A stretch of DNA of 64,000 nt from Talaromyces rugulosus (Eukaryota; Ascomycota; Eurotiomycetes; Eurotiales; Trichocomaceae). The notes under the pieces were generated by a model. The model ran no database searches. It was not told the DNA's origin and worked only from the letters and a program-made list of their open reading frames with translations. The position numbers and the translations under genes are program-made. Positions 33,612-43,470 of the stretch are shown piece by piece. The number at the start of each line of letters is the position of its first letter. Position 1 is the first letter of the stretch. Where the stretch lies: NCBI RefSeq assembly GCF_013368755.1, contig NC_049564.1, forward strand, positions 1,558,001 to 1,622,000, written 5' to 3'.

Positions 33612-34800
33612 ATGTCTGCTTCAAAGCTCGAACAGGAGGATCACGCGCGTGATGCTGCCTTCAACAAGGCCATGCATGGCAAGTCCTCGGGCGCCCAAGG
33701 TGGTTTTGCTGCCATGCGCAACAAGGATGAAAAGGCCCACCAGCTGGCTGTCGACGAGTACTTCAAGCACTGGGACAACAAGGCCGCTGCTGTCGAGACA
33801 GAAGAGACCCGTGAGGCTCGACGAGCAGAATATGCCACTTTGACCCGACAGTGAGTTCTACTGTGCTTGTACTTTGCCTTTTGTCGCATTCTAACAGTTC
33901 CTTAGCTACTACAACCTTGCCACCGATCTCTACGAATACGGATGGGGAAGCTCTTTCCACTTCTGCCGCTTCGCCTACGGTGAGCCCTTCCACCAGGCCA
34001 TCGCTCGCCATGAACACTACCTTGCCCACGTCATGGGCCTGAAGGAGGGCATGAAGGTCCTCGATGTTGGTTGCGGTGTCGGCGGACCCGCTCGCGAGAT
34101 TGTCAAATTTTCCGGAGTCAACGTGGTTGGCTTCAACAACAACGACTACCAGATCGAGCGTGCTACTCGGTACGCTGAGCGCGAGGGTCTTTCGGACAAG
34201 CTCACCTTCGAGAAGGGCGACTTTATGCAAATGCCCTTCCCGGACAACTCTTTCGATGCCGTTTATGCCATTGAAGCCACTGTGCACGCTCCTAAGTTGG
34301 AAGGTGTCTACAGCGAGATTCGCCGAGTCCTCAAGCCTGGCGGTATCTTTGGTGTCTACGAGTGGCTGATGACCGACGAGTACGACAACGAGAACCAAGA
34401 GCACCGTGAAATCCGTTTGGGAATTGAGCAGGGCGATGGTATCTCTAACATGGTCAAGATCTCCGAGGGTCTTGACGCCATCAAAGCTGCCGGATTTGAG
34501 CTCCTACACCACGAAGATTTGGCGGACCGTGACGACCCTGTCCCATGGTACTATCCTCTTGCTGGAAACTTCAAGCAGATGCAATCAGTATGGGATTTCC
34601 CTACCATTGCCCGTATGACCTGGTGGGGTCGTGGACTCGTCCACCGCCTCGTGGGTGCCCTTGAGACCATTCACCTTATGCCCCGTGGCACGCAAAAGAC
34701 TGCTGACAGTCTTGCCCTGGCTGCCGACTGTCTCGTTGCCGGTGGTGAGAAGAAGCTCTTCACCCCTATGTACCTGATGGTTGGCCGAAACCCAGAATAA
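33612..34800 (+). CDS. ERG6: Sterol 24-C-methyltransferase
   Basis: Two exons (33612-33850 and 33906-34800; 55-nt intron) encode 377 aa. The spliced junction reads [25 protein letters not shown], the sterol-binding region typical of Erg6. The SAM-binding motif is [15 protein letters not shown], with later motifs [10 protein letters not shown] and [20 protein letters not shown]. The C-terminal sterol methyltransferase domain ends [14 protein letters not shown]. The enzyme adds a methyl group to C24 of zymosterol or lanosterol-type substrates in ergosterol synthesis, at the ER and lipid droplets. Length and motifs match other ascomycete Erg6 proteins, and nothing unusual is seen. Confidence 0.96.
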
Positions 34801-35353
34801 ACTGGCCGAATCTGTTTCATATCTTCTCTTCACTGCATTAATACCTTTTTTTATTTTATAATCTCTTTTGTTTGATTTACGATTTTGTTTTGTCTTGTCG
34901 CCAAAAAAAACGCCTTGCATTCTTGTGAAGTATTTTATTTAGACTCTTTATTTGTCCCTCTCGACAGGTAGTTACGAGAAACTTGGGAATTAATGATGGA
35001 CCGATGTTCAAGATTCAATATCTTCCTACCTAAATGTATTATTACCGATACAACTTATTCACATAGCATTATGTTGTTGCGAGGTGCATCAATTGGATGG
35101 GATTACATGTAGTGTTAGATGAATTCATAGGCCTCTTTATGTAATTGGACCTTGTCACCCTTGATGTTGAATATGGATTCGTTCTTTTCTTTATTCTAGA
35201 TAATCCTCAAAGTCGATAAATTTGATAGTATCAACCCCGGATGAGCTATGTACTTATCCCTCCTCTCCCCTCCCCTCAATTCTTCCCATTGGGGTCATTC
35301 CCACACAAAATGCTACCCCAATATCACAGCCCCCTTAAAACTTGAGTAAGAAC
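34801..35353. other. Intergenic 3' flanks of ERG6 and a small secreted protein gene
   Basis: The two genes converge here. The DNA is T-rich after the ERG6 stop and holds a CCCCTC-rich patch at 35265-35280. No gene seen. Confidence 0.5.
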
Positions 35354-36043
35354 TCAATAAGGGGCGTGATTACGAACGGTAATCCTTGTATAACCGCTAA
35401 CTTCGTCTGCATTATCCCAATACACTTGCCAAACTCCCTTCACGTCTGTCTCCTTGATGTAGAAGTATTGGTTAAGTTGACCGGTACTGTCTTCATACGA
35501 GGCATAGGTCTCGTAGAATGTCCACCTGTCAGTTACTGCGCCAGAGGGTGTTGTTTTACTACCAGTGAAACCAATCGGCTGCGGGCTCGTGGCGTTCGGG
35601 ATAACATAAAGTAGGGTGTTGTCGGGGATTGTCACGCCATCTGTCAATGCATTGGCAGACAAGGCTCCAGGGTTGGCGGAGAAGCTAACTATATCAAGGG
35701 TCAACAACATTGAAACAAATTATATATGTATGTATAAAGGAAGGTACGTACAAGTCACATTAGTGATGACAGAGCCAGTCCAAGCAGACGAGTCACCATA
35801 GTATGCAAAACCTATAGATATCACATTTGAGTCAGAGAATAAGAATTGAATATCAATCAATACTGGACTCTACTCACCATCGGCATAGAAGAGGTTTACA
35901 GAACGGCCCTTTGAAGACGGGATATCATAACTGTTGAGGGGAGCATCGACCCACTTCGCAACTGGATCCTGTCCGTCAACTGGCTGCGATATGGCGTTTT
36001 TGGCAAGCAAAAACGCGCCAAAGAGAGTAGGAGAGATCTTCAT
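35354..36043 (-). CDS. Small secreted protein of unknown function
   Basis: Three exons (36043-35878, 35811-35752, 35688-35354; introns of 66 and 63 nt) encode 186 aa. The protein starts with a signal peptide (MKISPTLFGAFLLAKNAISQ), and the mature part reads PSSKGRSVNLFYADGFAYYGDSSAW, GSVITNVTFSFSANPGAL, then TDRWTFYETYASYEDSTGQLNQYFYIKE and ends VSGYTRITVRNHAPY. It is rich in Tyr, Ser and Thr, has no cysteine in the mature part, and looks all-beta. I do not recognise the family. All three junctions keep frame and use good GT..AG sites, which supports a real gene. Secretion and position beside a repeat-rich desert suggest a surface or extracellular role. Confidence 0.75.
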
Positions 36044-39000
36044 GGTGAATAGTGATCAGAGTTCTTATGTAGAATACTGGTAGTATTTTTTGTTTCCCGA
36101 AAGGTTGGCAGGGTTTGATTCAAAATATTTGTGGGACCTGTCACTCCTTTTATATATATGATATTCGATTTTCTACATGTATGAAATTTAATCATGCCGA
36201 GAATTCCCTCTGAAGTTACACTGGCTCATGGCTGGCCCCCAAAAAATTGTCGAAAAGGATCTAGTCTCATGATGCAAAAGGGTACTATATGGCGCTGCCT
36301 GCGTATAAGCAAGCCAGGTTGGATTATGTTTGACTTGGCATGATTATATAATCCACAAGGGGTTGGCGATTTGTTCCTTATACCAAAGTATTTGAGGCGG
36401 CTGAGTTTGACGAGATCGTCAACGCTTATCCTGAAGCTGATTAGCTACCGGTTACATGGTAGAATATAATAAGGACTTTTTGTCCTAATAGGCCTGCCGC
36501 CGTAATATACATCCGGATGGCGTCAACTGGTGAACTTTCAACCACCGGAACATTGAATTTTACCACAAAAGATGCAAGCTGTAGGAAGAGATTGATAATG
36601 ATACAGCCTCATAATATCGTGGGTTTATAATTTATATTGAAAATACAGTAATTCTCACATCTATGAGTCTAAACCAGTCGATTTTCAACAGCGTGACGTG
36701 CATTCGTGTTTAACTTGATGCGCCACGCTACAGGTGCATGTACGCTACATATGTACAGAATGGTGCTAGGACAAATATATACCCTTATCAATTGATGAAT
36801 CACAAGCTTTGTCTTGGCATGTAGTAGTGCCGACGTCAGCAACTATAATCTTCAAGCGCCGATTAATTATATAGTGCCCCAGACGCGCTTAATTGATTGA
36901 TAGTGCTAATGGCTGGCCAAGTCTAGACCTGTTCCAGCCTTCTAGTGAATGGATGATAAGCCACATATATAGAAGGTGTATTGTTTCTAAATCTCGTACA
37001 CACAAGTTGACGTTGCAGGCAAGAAAAAGAACTATATGATACATATAGAGCTAGTACAGCTAAACTTCTATTCTTTAAATTTTAAAATAAGGCTAATTAC
37101 TAGTTCTAATTGTGCCGTCATCGGGATTAAATCTTCTCGACGCACATCTCGCGTTCTGTCCGAGTTTTCATCGTTGGCTGCGCGCAAGTACTGACGTCGT
37201 GCTTTTAACGCTCTCCAGTCTAACCGAGTCAGAAAGTTGTAAACGACTGCCACGAGGTATTCTGCCGAGCAAGTTCTGTATTGGGGTTGTCAGATAGAGT
37301 TGAAAAATGGTGGATACGTGGTTTAAATACCCTTACCGAATCCTACAGAATCTTTATGATCCCTTACTAACCTATGTTATCTACAAATAAAAGCAACTTT
37401 AATATATCTTGTCTGTTGCTACTAGTACAATCTTAGTTTTGGCCCTTTTGATGCTGAGCATATACTAATTTGAGTACAGAGTACGGATTTGTATACAGTA
37501 CAGTACTTGGAAATTAAATACGTGGGATCAATGTCATTGTGGGTGGCGGAGTACTGCATTAGAATTAGATGGCCATTGGCTAGTCACCTGTGCACATGTG
37601 TGATTGATCTACTAGAAGTGAAGCAAATCCAGCAAATGTCCTGCTAGGCTGTGTGTTGACTGGGTGGTTAGACCACGAACGAACATAACGTCAAGCTCTC
37701 CGATCTATCCTCTTCATACCACTCAATACCAAACTCGTCGTCCAACCATGCAACCCCCCCCTCCTTGCCTTTTGCTTCTGGCATGAAAGAACACACATAC
37801 ATAACTTGAGTTAAATCAGTTGCATAACGAGTCTATTTTTAATTTGTTATACATTTAGTGCTGGATAGCGACAACGTGCTTGCAAGTAAATTTACATAGT
37901 GACTGGGTGGCAAATTATTATTATTACACAGGCTAGCTACGTGGTATCAAGGAATTTCATAGTGGCAATATTATGACCGCTGGTCAACTGAACCCCCCAC
38001 GTGTAGCCCAACGAAGCTGGCGTTGTCTGGCTGCGAAGCCTCATTAATAATCAGGGAGCTGGCTGGCTAGAATCGTGGAGCACTGTGAATACGTATATAG
38101 TCTCCGGGGTTCGTATTCTTAATACAGGGTTCAGGGCGTGTTCCCAGCCTTGCCCAGAATAGTACGCCGTAAGTGCATGGTGGTGAACAAATAATACATG
38201 GCCAACTACCAGAACCACCACTAAGGGGCGCCTTTAAGGTTTTGGTAAACTTCGGATAGACAGCAGAAGCTTCCAATGTTTTTTATGATTATTTGTATAT
38301 TCCGTATAAATATGCGTATGGTGGTCCGCGCTAAATGCTGTACACCCAGTGTGTACAGAATTTGGCGTCACCCTTGGTAGTCGACCCACCAGAATGAATC
38401 GTTTCCGGCAAATCCGTTGGGTGGGTGGGCACTGTGCGAGCTGCTGATCTTATTTCCTCTTTCTGAATATTGTAGTATTATCGCTTTGCAAGAAATACTA
38501 CTATTCAGAAAAGGAAAAGTGCCTCGGGCAAAGATACACTATTAATAGAAAGAAGAAATCTGGCAGATTTCTTTGTGGGGATTGGTGCGTGTATCAATCC
38601 CCTTTATTAATACCCCACATGCAGCTATACAGATTTTATATAACTTCACATAGAAACTTAGTCTTTTAATTTCAATACTAGTAAAGTAGATATTCAATAC
38701 TTATTAATGTATAAAAAAAGAACATAAGATCTAACTAGATAAATCCTACTAGCTAGCTGCTGAATCACTTCTATGCACATATTGAAAAGAAATTTAATGT
38801 TGTGCACCGAAAACAGGAGCATTTGGCGGGGACACCCGAAACAGCTGCGTTCGGTGGGGCACCCGAAAAGGGCACCAGAAAGGGGACACTGGCATGGTTA
38901 GTGTCCTTTTAAATTTGTAATAAAGCCTCCAAGACTATACTCTCGACTAGAGGCGTACGTTGCACCAACCGGTTTAGTCAAGCTGTGCTGGCGTTGGAAC

Positions 39001-39298
39001 TTGGAAGCATATGTACTAATTACACAAAATATATAGTAAAAAGCTCAGAGATATTTACAAACTGCCTCTATATTAAATATACTGATGACCTGGCTTGATT
39101 TATGAGCTGAAAGCCAAGGCAGGGAAGCGGGCACCCTATAAAACTAAGATATGCAGGATTTTTAAGCAGGAAGTAATTTGGCACAATAGTACACGGTTCG
39201 GGTGTCGGAATCGAGCCCTGTGAGGAATGATTATACGCTCGATTTCGATATCGATTTCGAACACTATTTCGAAGTCAGGCGGATATTCCATGGCAAGA
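36044..39298. other. Gene desert, AT-rich, no supported gene
   Basis: About 3.2 kb without a convincing gene. One short minus-strand open frame (37068-37253) has a more gene-like base content but no recognisable family, and may be a relic. CACCCGAAA occurs twice at 38838-38880, and a related form appears inverted near 39200. The rest is AT-rich with many stops in all frames. Confidence 0.5.
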
Positions 39299-39318
39299 CT
39301 GTCCGACTAGTCGGACAG
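39299..39318. repeat. Perfect 20-bp palindrome
   Basis: CTGTCCGACTAGTCGGACAG is its own reverse complement. It contains inverted CGGAC units, and a further TTCGGAC follows at once. It could be a binding site or a hairpin remnant of a mobile element. Confidence 0.7.
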
Positions 39319-39637
39319 TTCGGACATACTGACATAAGCAAGAATGTACTTAACATTTGATACTGATTGTTATGGGTGCCTGGGGCATCACTATAGGGCT
39401 CTAAACTTCTACGTATTAGTACTATTTTTTTAACCTTTTTGTTGTCTCTCTCATTATAATCTAATAGACTAAAACCCGTGTATCCTACTTCTACTTTGGG
39501 TAGGCACTGGGCACCAGCTCAACATGGATTTTTGAAACCCCATACAAAATTACGAGCACTATATTGTGGCACATAAACACCAAAGACCCGTGGAGCAAAG
39601 AATTCATATATATATATATATATAACCCCACCCCCCA

Positions 39638-39780
39638 AGCCTCACTAATCTGTGCGCGCAGGCCTGCAGGCCACCCTGCAAGCTTCCTCAGTACGTTGTC
39701 AACCCCTCCCTATATAGCCTCACTAACCAGCTTGCAGGCTTCTTATAAGCTTCCTAAGTATGTTATCATTTCCTATATAG
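39638..39780. repeat. Degenerate tandem duplication with C-to-T drift
   Basis: Two units of about 70 bp, 39638-39712 and 39714-39780, both begin with AGCCTCACTAA and share AGCTTCCT(C/A)AGTA(C/T)GTT(G/A)TCA. Nearly all differences are C/T or G/A, as expected from RIP. Confidence 0.65.
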
Positions 39781-40055
39781 TCTCAGCTTAGAAATCCATA
39801 AAAATACATAGCTCTAGCCAGAAAGGGAATAGTCTATTCAAAGCTAGTCCAGAAAAGGAAAAAAGCAGCTTTTACAGTTGTGTGGCGTTTAACAGCCAAT
39901 AAGGGCATTTTAATTTATGGCTCCGTATAAATAATTGTAATAGTGGAGCTTCGCTCCACGATATAATATAATAATTTCTAAAAACAATTAGAATAAACCA
40001 TCTATTTACTTGATATTTCAATATTAATAAGAATTAATAAGATGCTGAAAAGTTA

Positions 40056-41934
40056 ACGTAATCCACACCCGAGCGGCCACCACAAGCGAGCGGCCACTTC
40101 GGCCCGGAAATACGCTCTATATGAATTTCAAATCTCAATTTCTAACCTAAAATAATAATTATATATGAAAAATTAATTACTGGTGCGATTAGGACATCTG
40201 GTTATTTTATGCCCTGTAATGCCACACCTATTATAGCGAAATTAACGTTGTACAGGTGGTTAAGAGACTGGAAGCTCAGGCTCAGCTGGGGCAGTAGTAA
40301 TAGTTTAAGATATCTTAACCCGACTTTGTATAAGTGCTTGAGCCTTTTCTCTAGTAATTCTTTACTTATAGGATATTTGCTTTCTAGACTGTTGATATTT
40401 TTGCTTCTCCTTCTCATATGCAGCCCATAAATTATGATTTTCTTTTCGTATAAGTAGAAGATTATTTACAGTCATTTCATAAGCTTTTAATATCTGGATA
40501 ATCGCTTTATTAATAACTTTAGATAGACTTCTTGTACGCTGGCTTATATGTCTTTTAATCATAGTCAATTGATGCTTAAATTGATGTGGATTTTGAGGTG
40601 TTTATAAGCATGATGATTGGGTATTGCTTGATCGATTTAGAAGAGGTGTTGGAGTCTTTAATTAAATAGTAAGTTGCTGATATACTTAATCTAGATCAAA
40701 TAGTACTAATCTAGATGCTCTGAAGCCATTCTGAATAGTGTCAGCTTTATATACCATTATATGCGCCTCTGGAAATATAGTAAGAAAGTTGATTTTGTTA
40801 ATATGGTTGAATCCAAGCCTTATCCACTATTCAACAAGCCGTCTATATTGTCGCTTTAAAACTGTAAAATAGCTAACATCAAGAGGCTGTAAAAGATGTA
40901 AAGAATATGGTAGTATATAAACTGGAATAATATTGTTCTTAGTATAGATTTGGTCAAATTTAGTAGTTAAATGACTTCTATGGCCATCAAGAATCAATAT
41001 TCGATATCTTCCTATTATACAGCTATTAATAAGAGGAATGAAGTGATTAATAAGCTAATTTATTCCAATCTTATCTGTGGTCTATCTATTGTCGCTAATA
41101 TTGATTCTTTAATTATTTAGAAGAGTCTTAAACCAGCTTTCTTAAGAGTATTTTGTTGCTTTGAAAATCATGTACGAAGATAGAGCCTATCTAATAGAAT
41201 TAACTGTCTTAATTACAGTTACCTATTCTCGATTACTAGGTTGTAATAGATATGGTCGACTATATTAATTACTTCCTGTAATAACCTTTGCAGTTACATA
41301 AAGACCTATAGCAAAGCTAGTCTTATTAAAATTGTAAATATCTTCTGGTAAGATACTATATTCTAATATAACCTCTTGTATACTGTCAAAATATTCTTGG
41401 ATTATCTTTAGATCTTTATATTTAGCACGCTCGTAGTTATATCTCTGGGAATATCGCGATTTGAGCTCTGAGCGACGTTGAACTAGGTTGTATATTTAAT
41501 TCTCTTTAACTTGTTAATTTCTATATTAAGAAAGAAGATAATTAGCTATTTCTCGTATAAGAGTAGGCTAGGGAGGTAGTTCTCGTTTATCTAGATCTAA
41601 TATCCATTTAATAAGCAATTCCTCCTTAAATTGGGATAATTTATATCTATTGGTATGTGTTTAAGATCTTTCTTGAGTACCATGTAATCTGCGCCGGAAC
41701 GTTGTATGTGGAATATTATAAATCTTTGCCGCTTGTCCAATATTCGAGATATTTTGATTTTATAAATCGGATATAGCTAATAAGATTCGGCCTTCTTGAT
41801 TGACTGAATTTCTTTGATTTTTATTGCGAATTGGTGGCATATTGACGCGTTGAACTGTGTGGACTTGTAATGCGACGCGTTTTGGAAGGGAAGTGGCCGC
41901 TCGCTTGTGGTGGCCGCTCGGGTGTGGATTACGT
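40056..41934 (-). mobile_element. Fot1/pogo-type Tc1-mariner transposon, 1879 bp
   Basis: Perfect 45-bp inverted repeats at 40056-40100 and 41890-41934 (starting ACGTAATCCACACCCGAGCG) are flanked on both sides by TA (40054-40055 and 41935-41936), the target-site duplication of the Tc1/mariner superfamily. Size and repeat length agree with fungal Fot1 (about 1.9 kb, 44-bp repeats). A full-length transposase frame lies on the minus strand but is stopped many times. The interior is strongly AT-rich whereas the repeats keep their CpG sites. The element sits inside the repeat element 39503-42004. Confidence 0.93.
40173..41840 (-). pseudogene. RIP-inactivated Fot1/pogo transposase (DDE_1 type)
   Basis: From ATG at 41840 to TAA at 40173 the frame is exactly 556 codons long with no net frameshift. 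It opens MPPIRNKNQRNSVNQEGRIL and continues with a Tc5/CENP-B-type HTH (IGQAAKIYNIPHTTFRRRLHG), keeps the C-terminal coiled segment NNLLLIRKENHNLWAAYEKE and ends with a zinc knuckle C-G-I-T-G-H-K-I-T-R-C-P. It is broken by premature TAA/TAG codons, e.g. at 41760-41762, 41661-41663 and 41568-41570, and again near the C-terminus (VS-stop-PPVQR-stop-F). These fall where Gln codons are likely, consistent with CAA/CAG to TAA/TAG changes. The protein would have been a transposase with a DDE catalytic core. It cannot be functional as it stands. Confidence 0.9.
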
Positions 41935-42004
41935 TATACAAAATATTGATTATATAATTTTGTATGGGGTTTCAAAAATCCACATTGAGCTGGTGCCCAG
42001 TGCC

Positions 42005-42028
42005 CATGCACATGCACATGCACATGCA
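42005..42028. repeat. CATGCA hexanucleotide repeat (4 units)
   Basis: Four perfect CATGCA units directly abut the right end of the repeat element. Confidence 0.85.
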
Positions 42029-42433
42029 AAGCGGAGCGGTGTGAACATGCAAAGAGAGTACGGGGGTGATGGGTGGGTGCATGCTGAGACGCGCCTTGAG
42101 CAGTACCGTACTACCGTAAAAGGCAGGGGTCGGGCTTGCTCAATCTTAGGCTATGCCCCATTAGGCAAGGAGCCGTGGCAAATAATCTGATATCGCCTCG
42201 TAATTGAGTTCCGGAAACACGGGGGGGCTCATGCAAGATGTGAAAATACATAAACAAAGGGCACCTAGCCATATTAATTTCCCATGTACATTGCCCAAAA
42301 CTAAACCGCAAAGCGGATGCAGCATTTTCAATACCGCTGGCAAGGCTGTCAAAATTAAACTATAAAAAGACTTCATCCCCAACGTTCTTCGCCATGACTA
42401 CAGTCTACAATTCCTGCTTACAAGCAGACCAAA
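42029..42433. other. Intergenic region upstream of the C2H2 gene
   Basis: Promoter of the zinc-finger gene. No other feature recognised. Confidence 0.5.
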
Positions 42434-43131
42434 ATGGCCGATAAGCTTCAAGCACCCTCGAAAGCCTCAAAGCGACCAACAAACCCCGTCACCTGTCCAG
42501 ATTGCGGCTCAACATTCAGTAGAGAGCCTGACCTGAAACGACACATAATGCACAAAGTTGCATGTCCTGTCGAAAACTGCCACAAGTCATTCCGCAGCGA
42601 CAAGGGCAATGAATTTATGAGACATGTGGAAAAGGAGCACCCCAGACTTGACTATGGAAGCTGCCACAAATATTTCCAGAGTGAGATACCTAGCTGGCGG
42701 CGGGAATACTATCATGCTAAATCAAGACCACAGCGCAGAAAGACGTATCCCTTCCATTGCCTGGCCTGTGCATACCAGGAGGCCCCGAAAGAACCACTGC
42801 TGAGCTTCACGTTGTCCAGACACCAGCACCCCTATTTCAGTCTTCGGTCATGCCAATGCACGATGGATCTGTCTACGGCGCCAACCTCAGCTACGCCCAC
42901 AGCCCATCGAGGAACAAGCACAATGAAGCTTTGCAGTCCTCTGGGTTCCATATCCCGCCAAGCTGGCAAAATCCAATGGCCAACGTGCCGTCTTTGAACA
43001 TCGAAGATCCCAATTTCGGAGCCTACATGTTTGATCCATCGTTGGCAGGTACTTACCACAACCAGTACCCCCCCTCACCGGCAGATTCTACGCTTCACGG
43101 AGCCCAAGTAAGCCAATTAAACTGGCTATAG
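42434..43131 (+). CDS. C2H2 zinc-finger protein
   Basis: Two exons (42434-42680 and 42734-43131; 53-nt intron with GTGAGA donor and CACAG acceptor) encode 214 aa. The unspliced frame runs on for a while but turns into low-quality sequence, while splicing opens the second frame to its stop at 43131. The N-terminal half holds a classic finger CPDCGSTFSREPDLKRHIMH (C-x2-C-x12-H-x3-H) and a second, looser finger starting CPVENCHKSFRSDKGNEFMRH. The C-terminal half is Pro/Ser/Asn-rich without a domain. A small nuclear DNA-binding protein is likely. It is the first gene right of the transposon nest. The exact intron is inferred from frame and splice sites only. Confidence 0.75.
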
Positions 43132-43470
43132 TGTTACTACACATGGATTTCAAGCTCCAAGTTGAACAGTACTAGGCTCACTGCATTTCGGTTATTTTAT
43201 GTATCTGATTTCTTTTAAGTGTTTCTCTTCTCGACCCCATTCGTTCCTCGTTTTTCCCCCTTCTTTTTCTTTTTCCATATACCGCAAGGTATACATTCCG
43301 GAGACTTTCATCTATGGAAGGTTCATGAAAGCGTATAAGATAGTTGAATGAATAGAAACTATATACAAATTGCACTACTATTATAAATGAATATTTATGT
43401 TGAAACCCCCTTTACGCCCAAAACAAAGAATCTTAACCCCCCTACATCCCCTCAATTACAGACCATTAGC
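43132..43470. other. Convergent intergenic region
   Basis: Shared 3' flank of the C2H2 gene and the GH55 gene, T-rich at 43230-43280. Nothing else seen. Confidence 0.5.

Larger units (their letters stand above)
39503..42004. mobile_element. DNA element with 50-bp terminal inverted repeats, interrupted by a Fot1-like transposon
   Basis: The left end 39503-39552 (starting GGCACTGGGCACCAGCTCAA) and the right end 41955-42004 are inverted copies that differ at two of 50 positions, both transitions. Removing the nested 1879-bp Fot1-like element and one TA copy leaves about 621 bp with no coding capacity, so this is a MITE-like or internally deleted element. It contains an AT run (39605-39624), a degenerate tandem duplication (39638-39780) and a 7-bp-stem hairpin GTGGAGCTTCGCTCCAC (39943-39959). 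No clean target-site duplication was identified at its ends. Confidence 0.75.

Noticed and set aside
37068..37253. Minus-strand frame of 61 codons in the gene desert
   Set aside because: Better base composition than its surroundings but no recognisable family and no supporting exons.
38838..39215. Possible mobile element bounded by CACCCGAAA-type repeats
   Set aside because: Matches are under 15 bp and imperfect; no element ends or target duplication could be defined.
39200..39230. Minus-strand GGCTCGATTCC resembling a tRNA B box
   Set aside because: The flanking bases do not pair as a T-stem and no acceptor or anticodon arm can be drawn.
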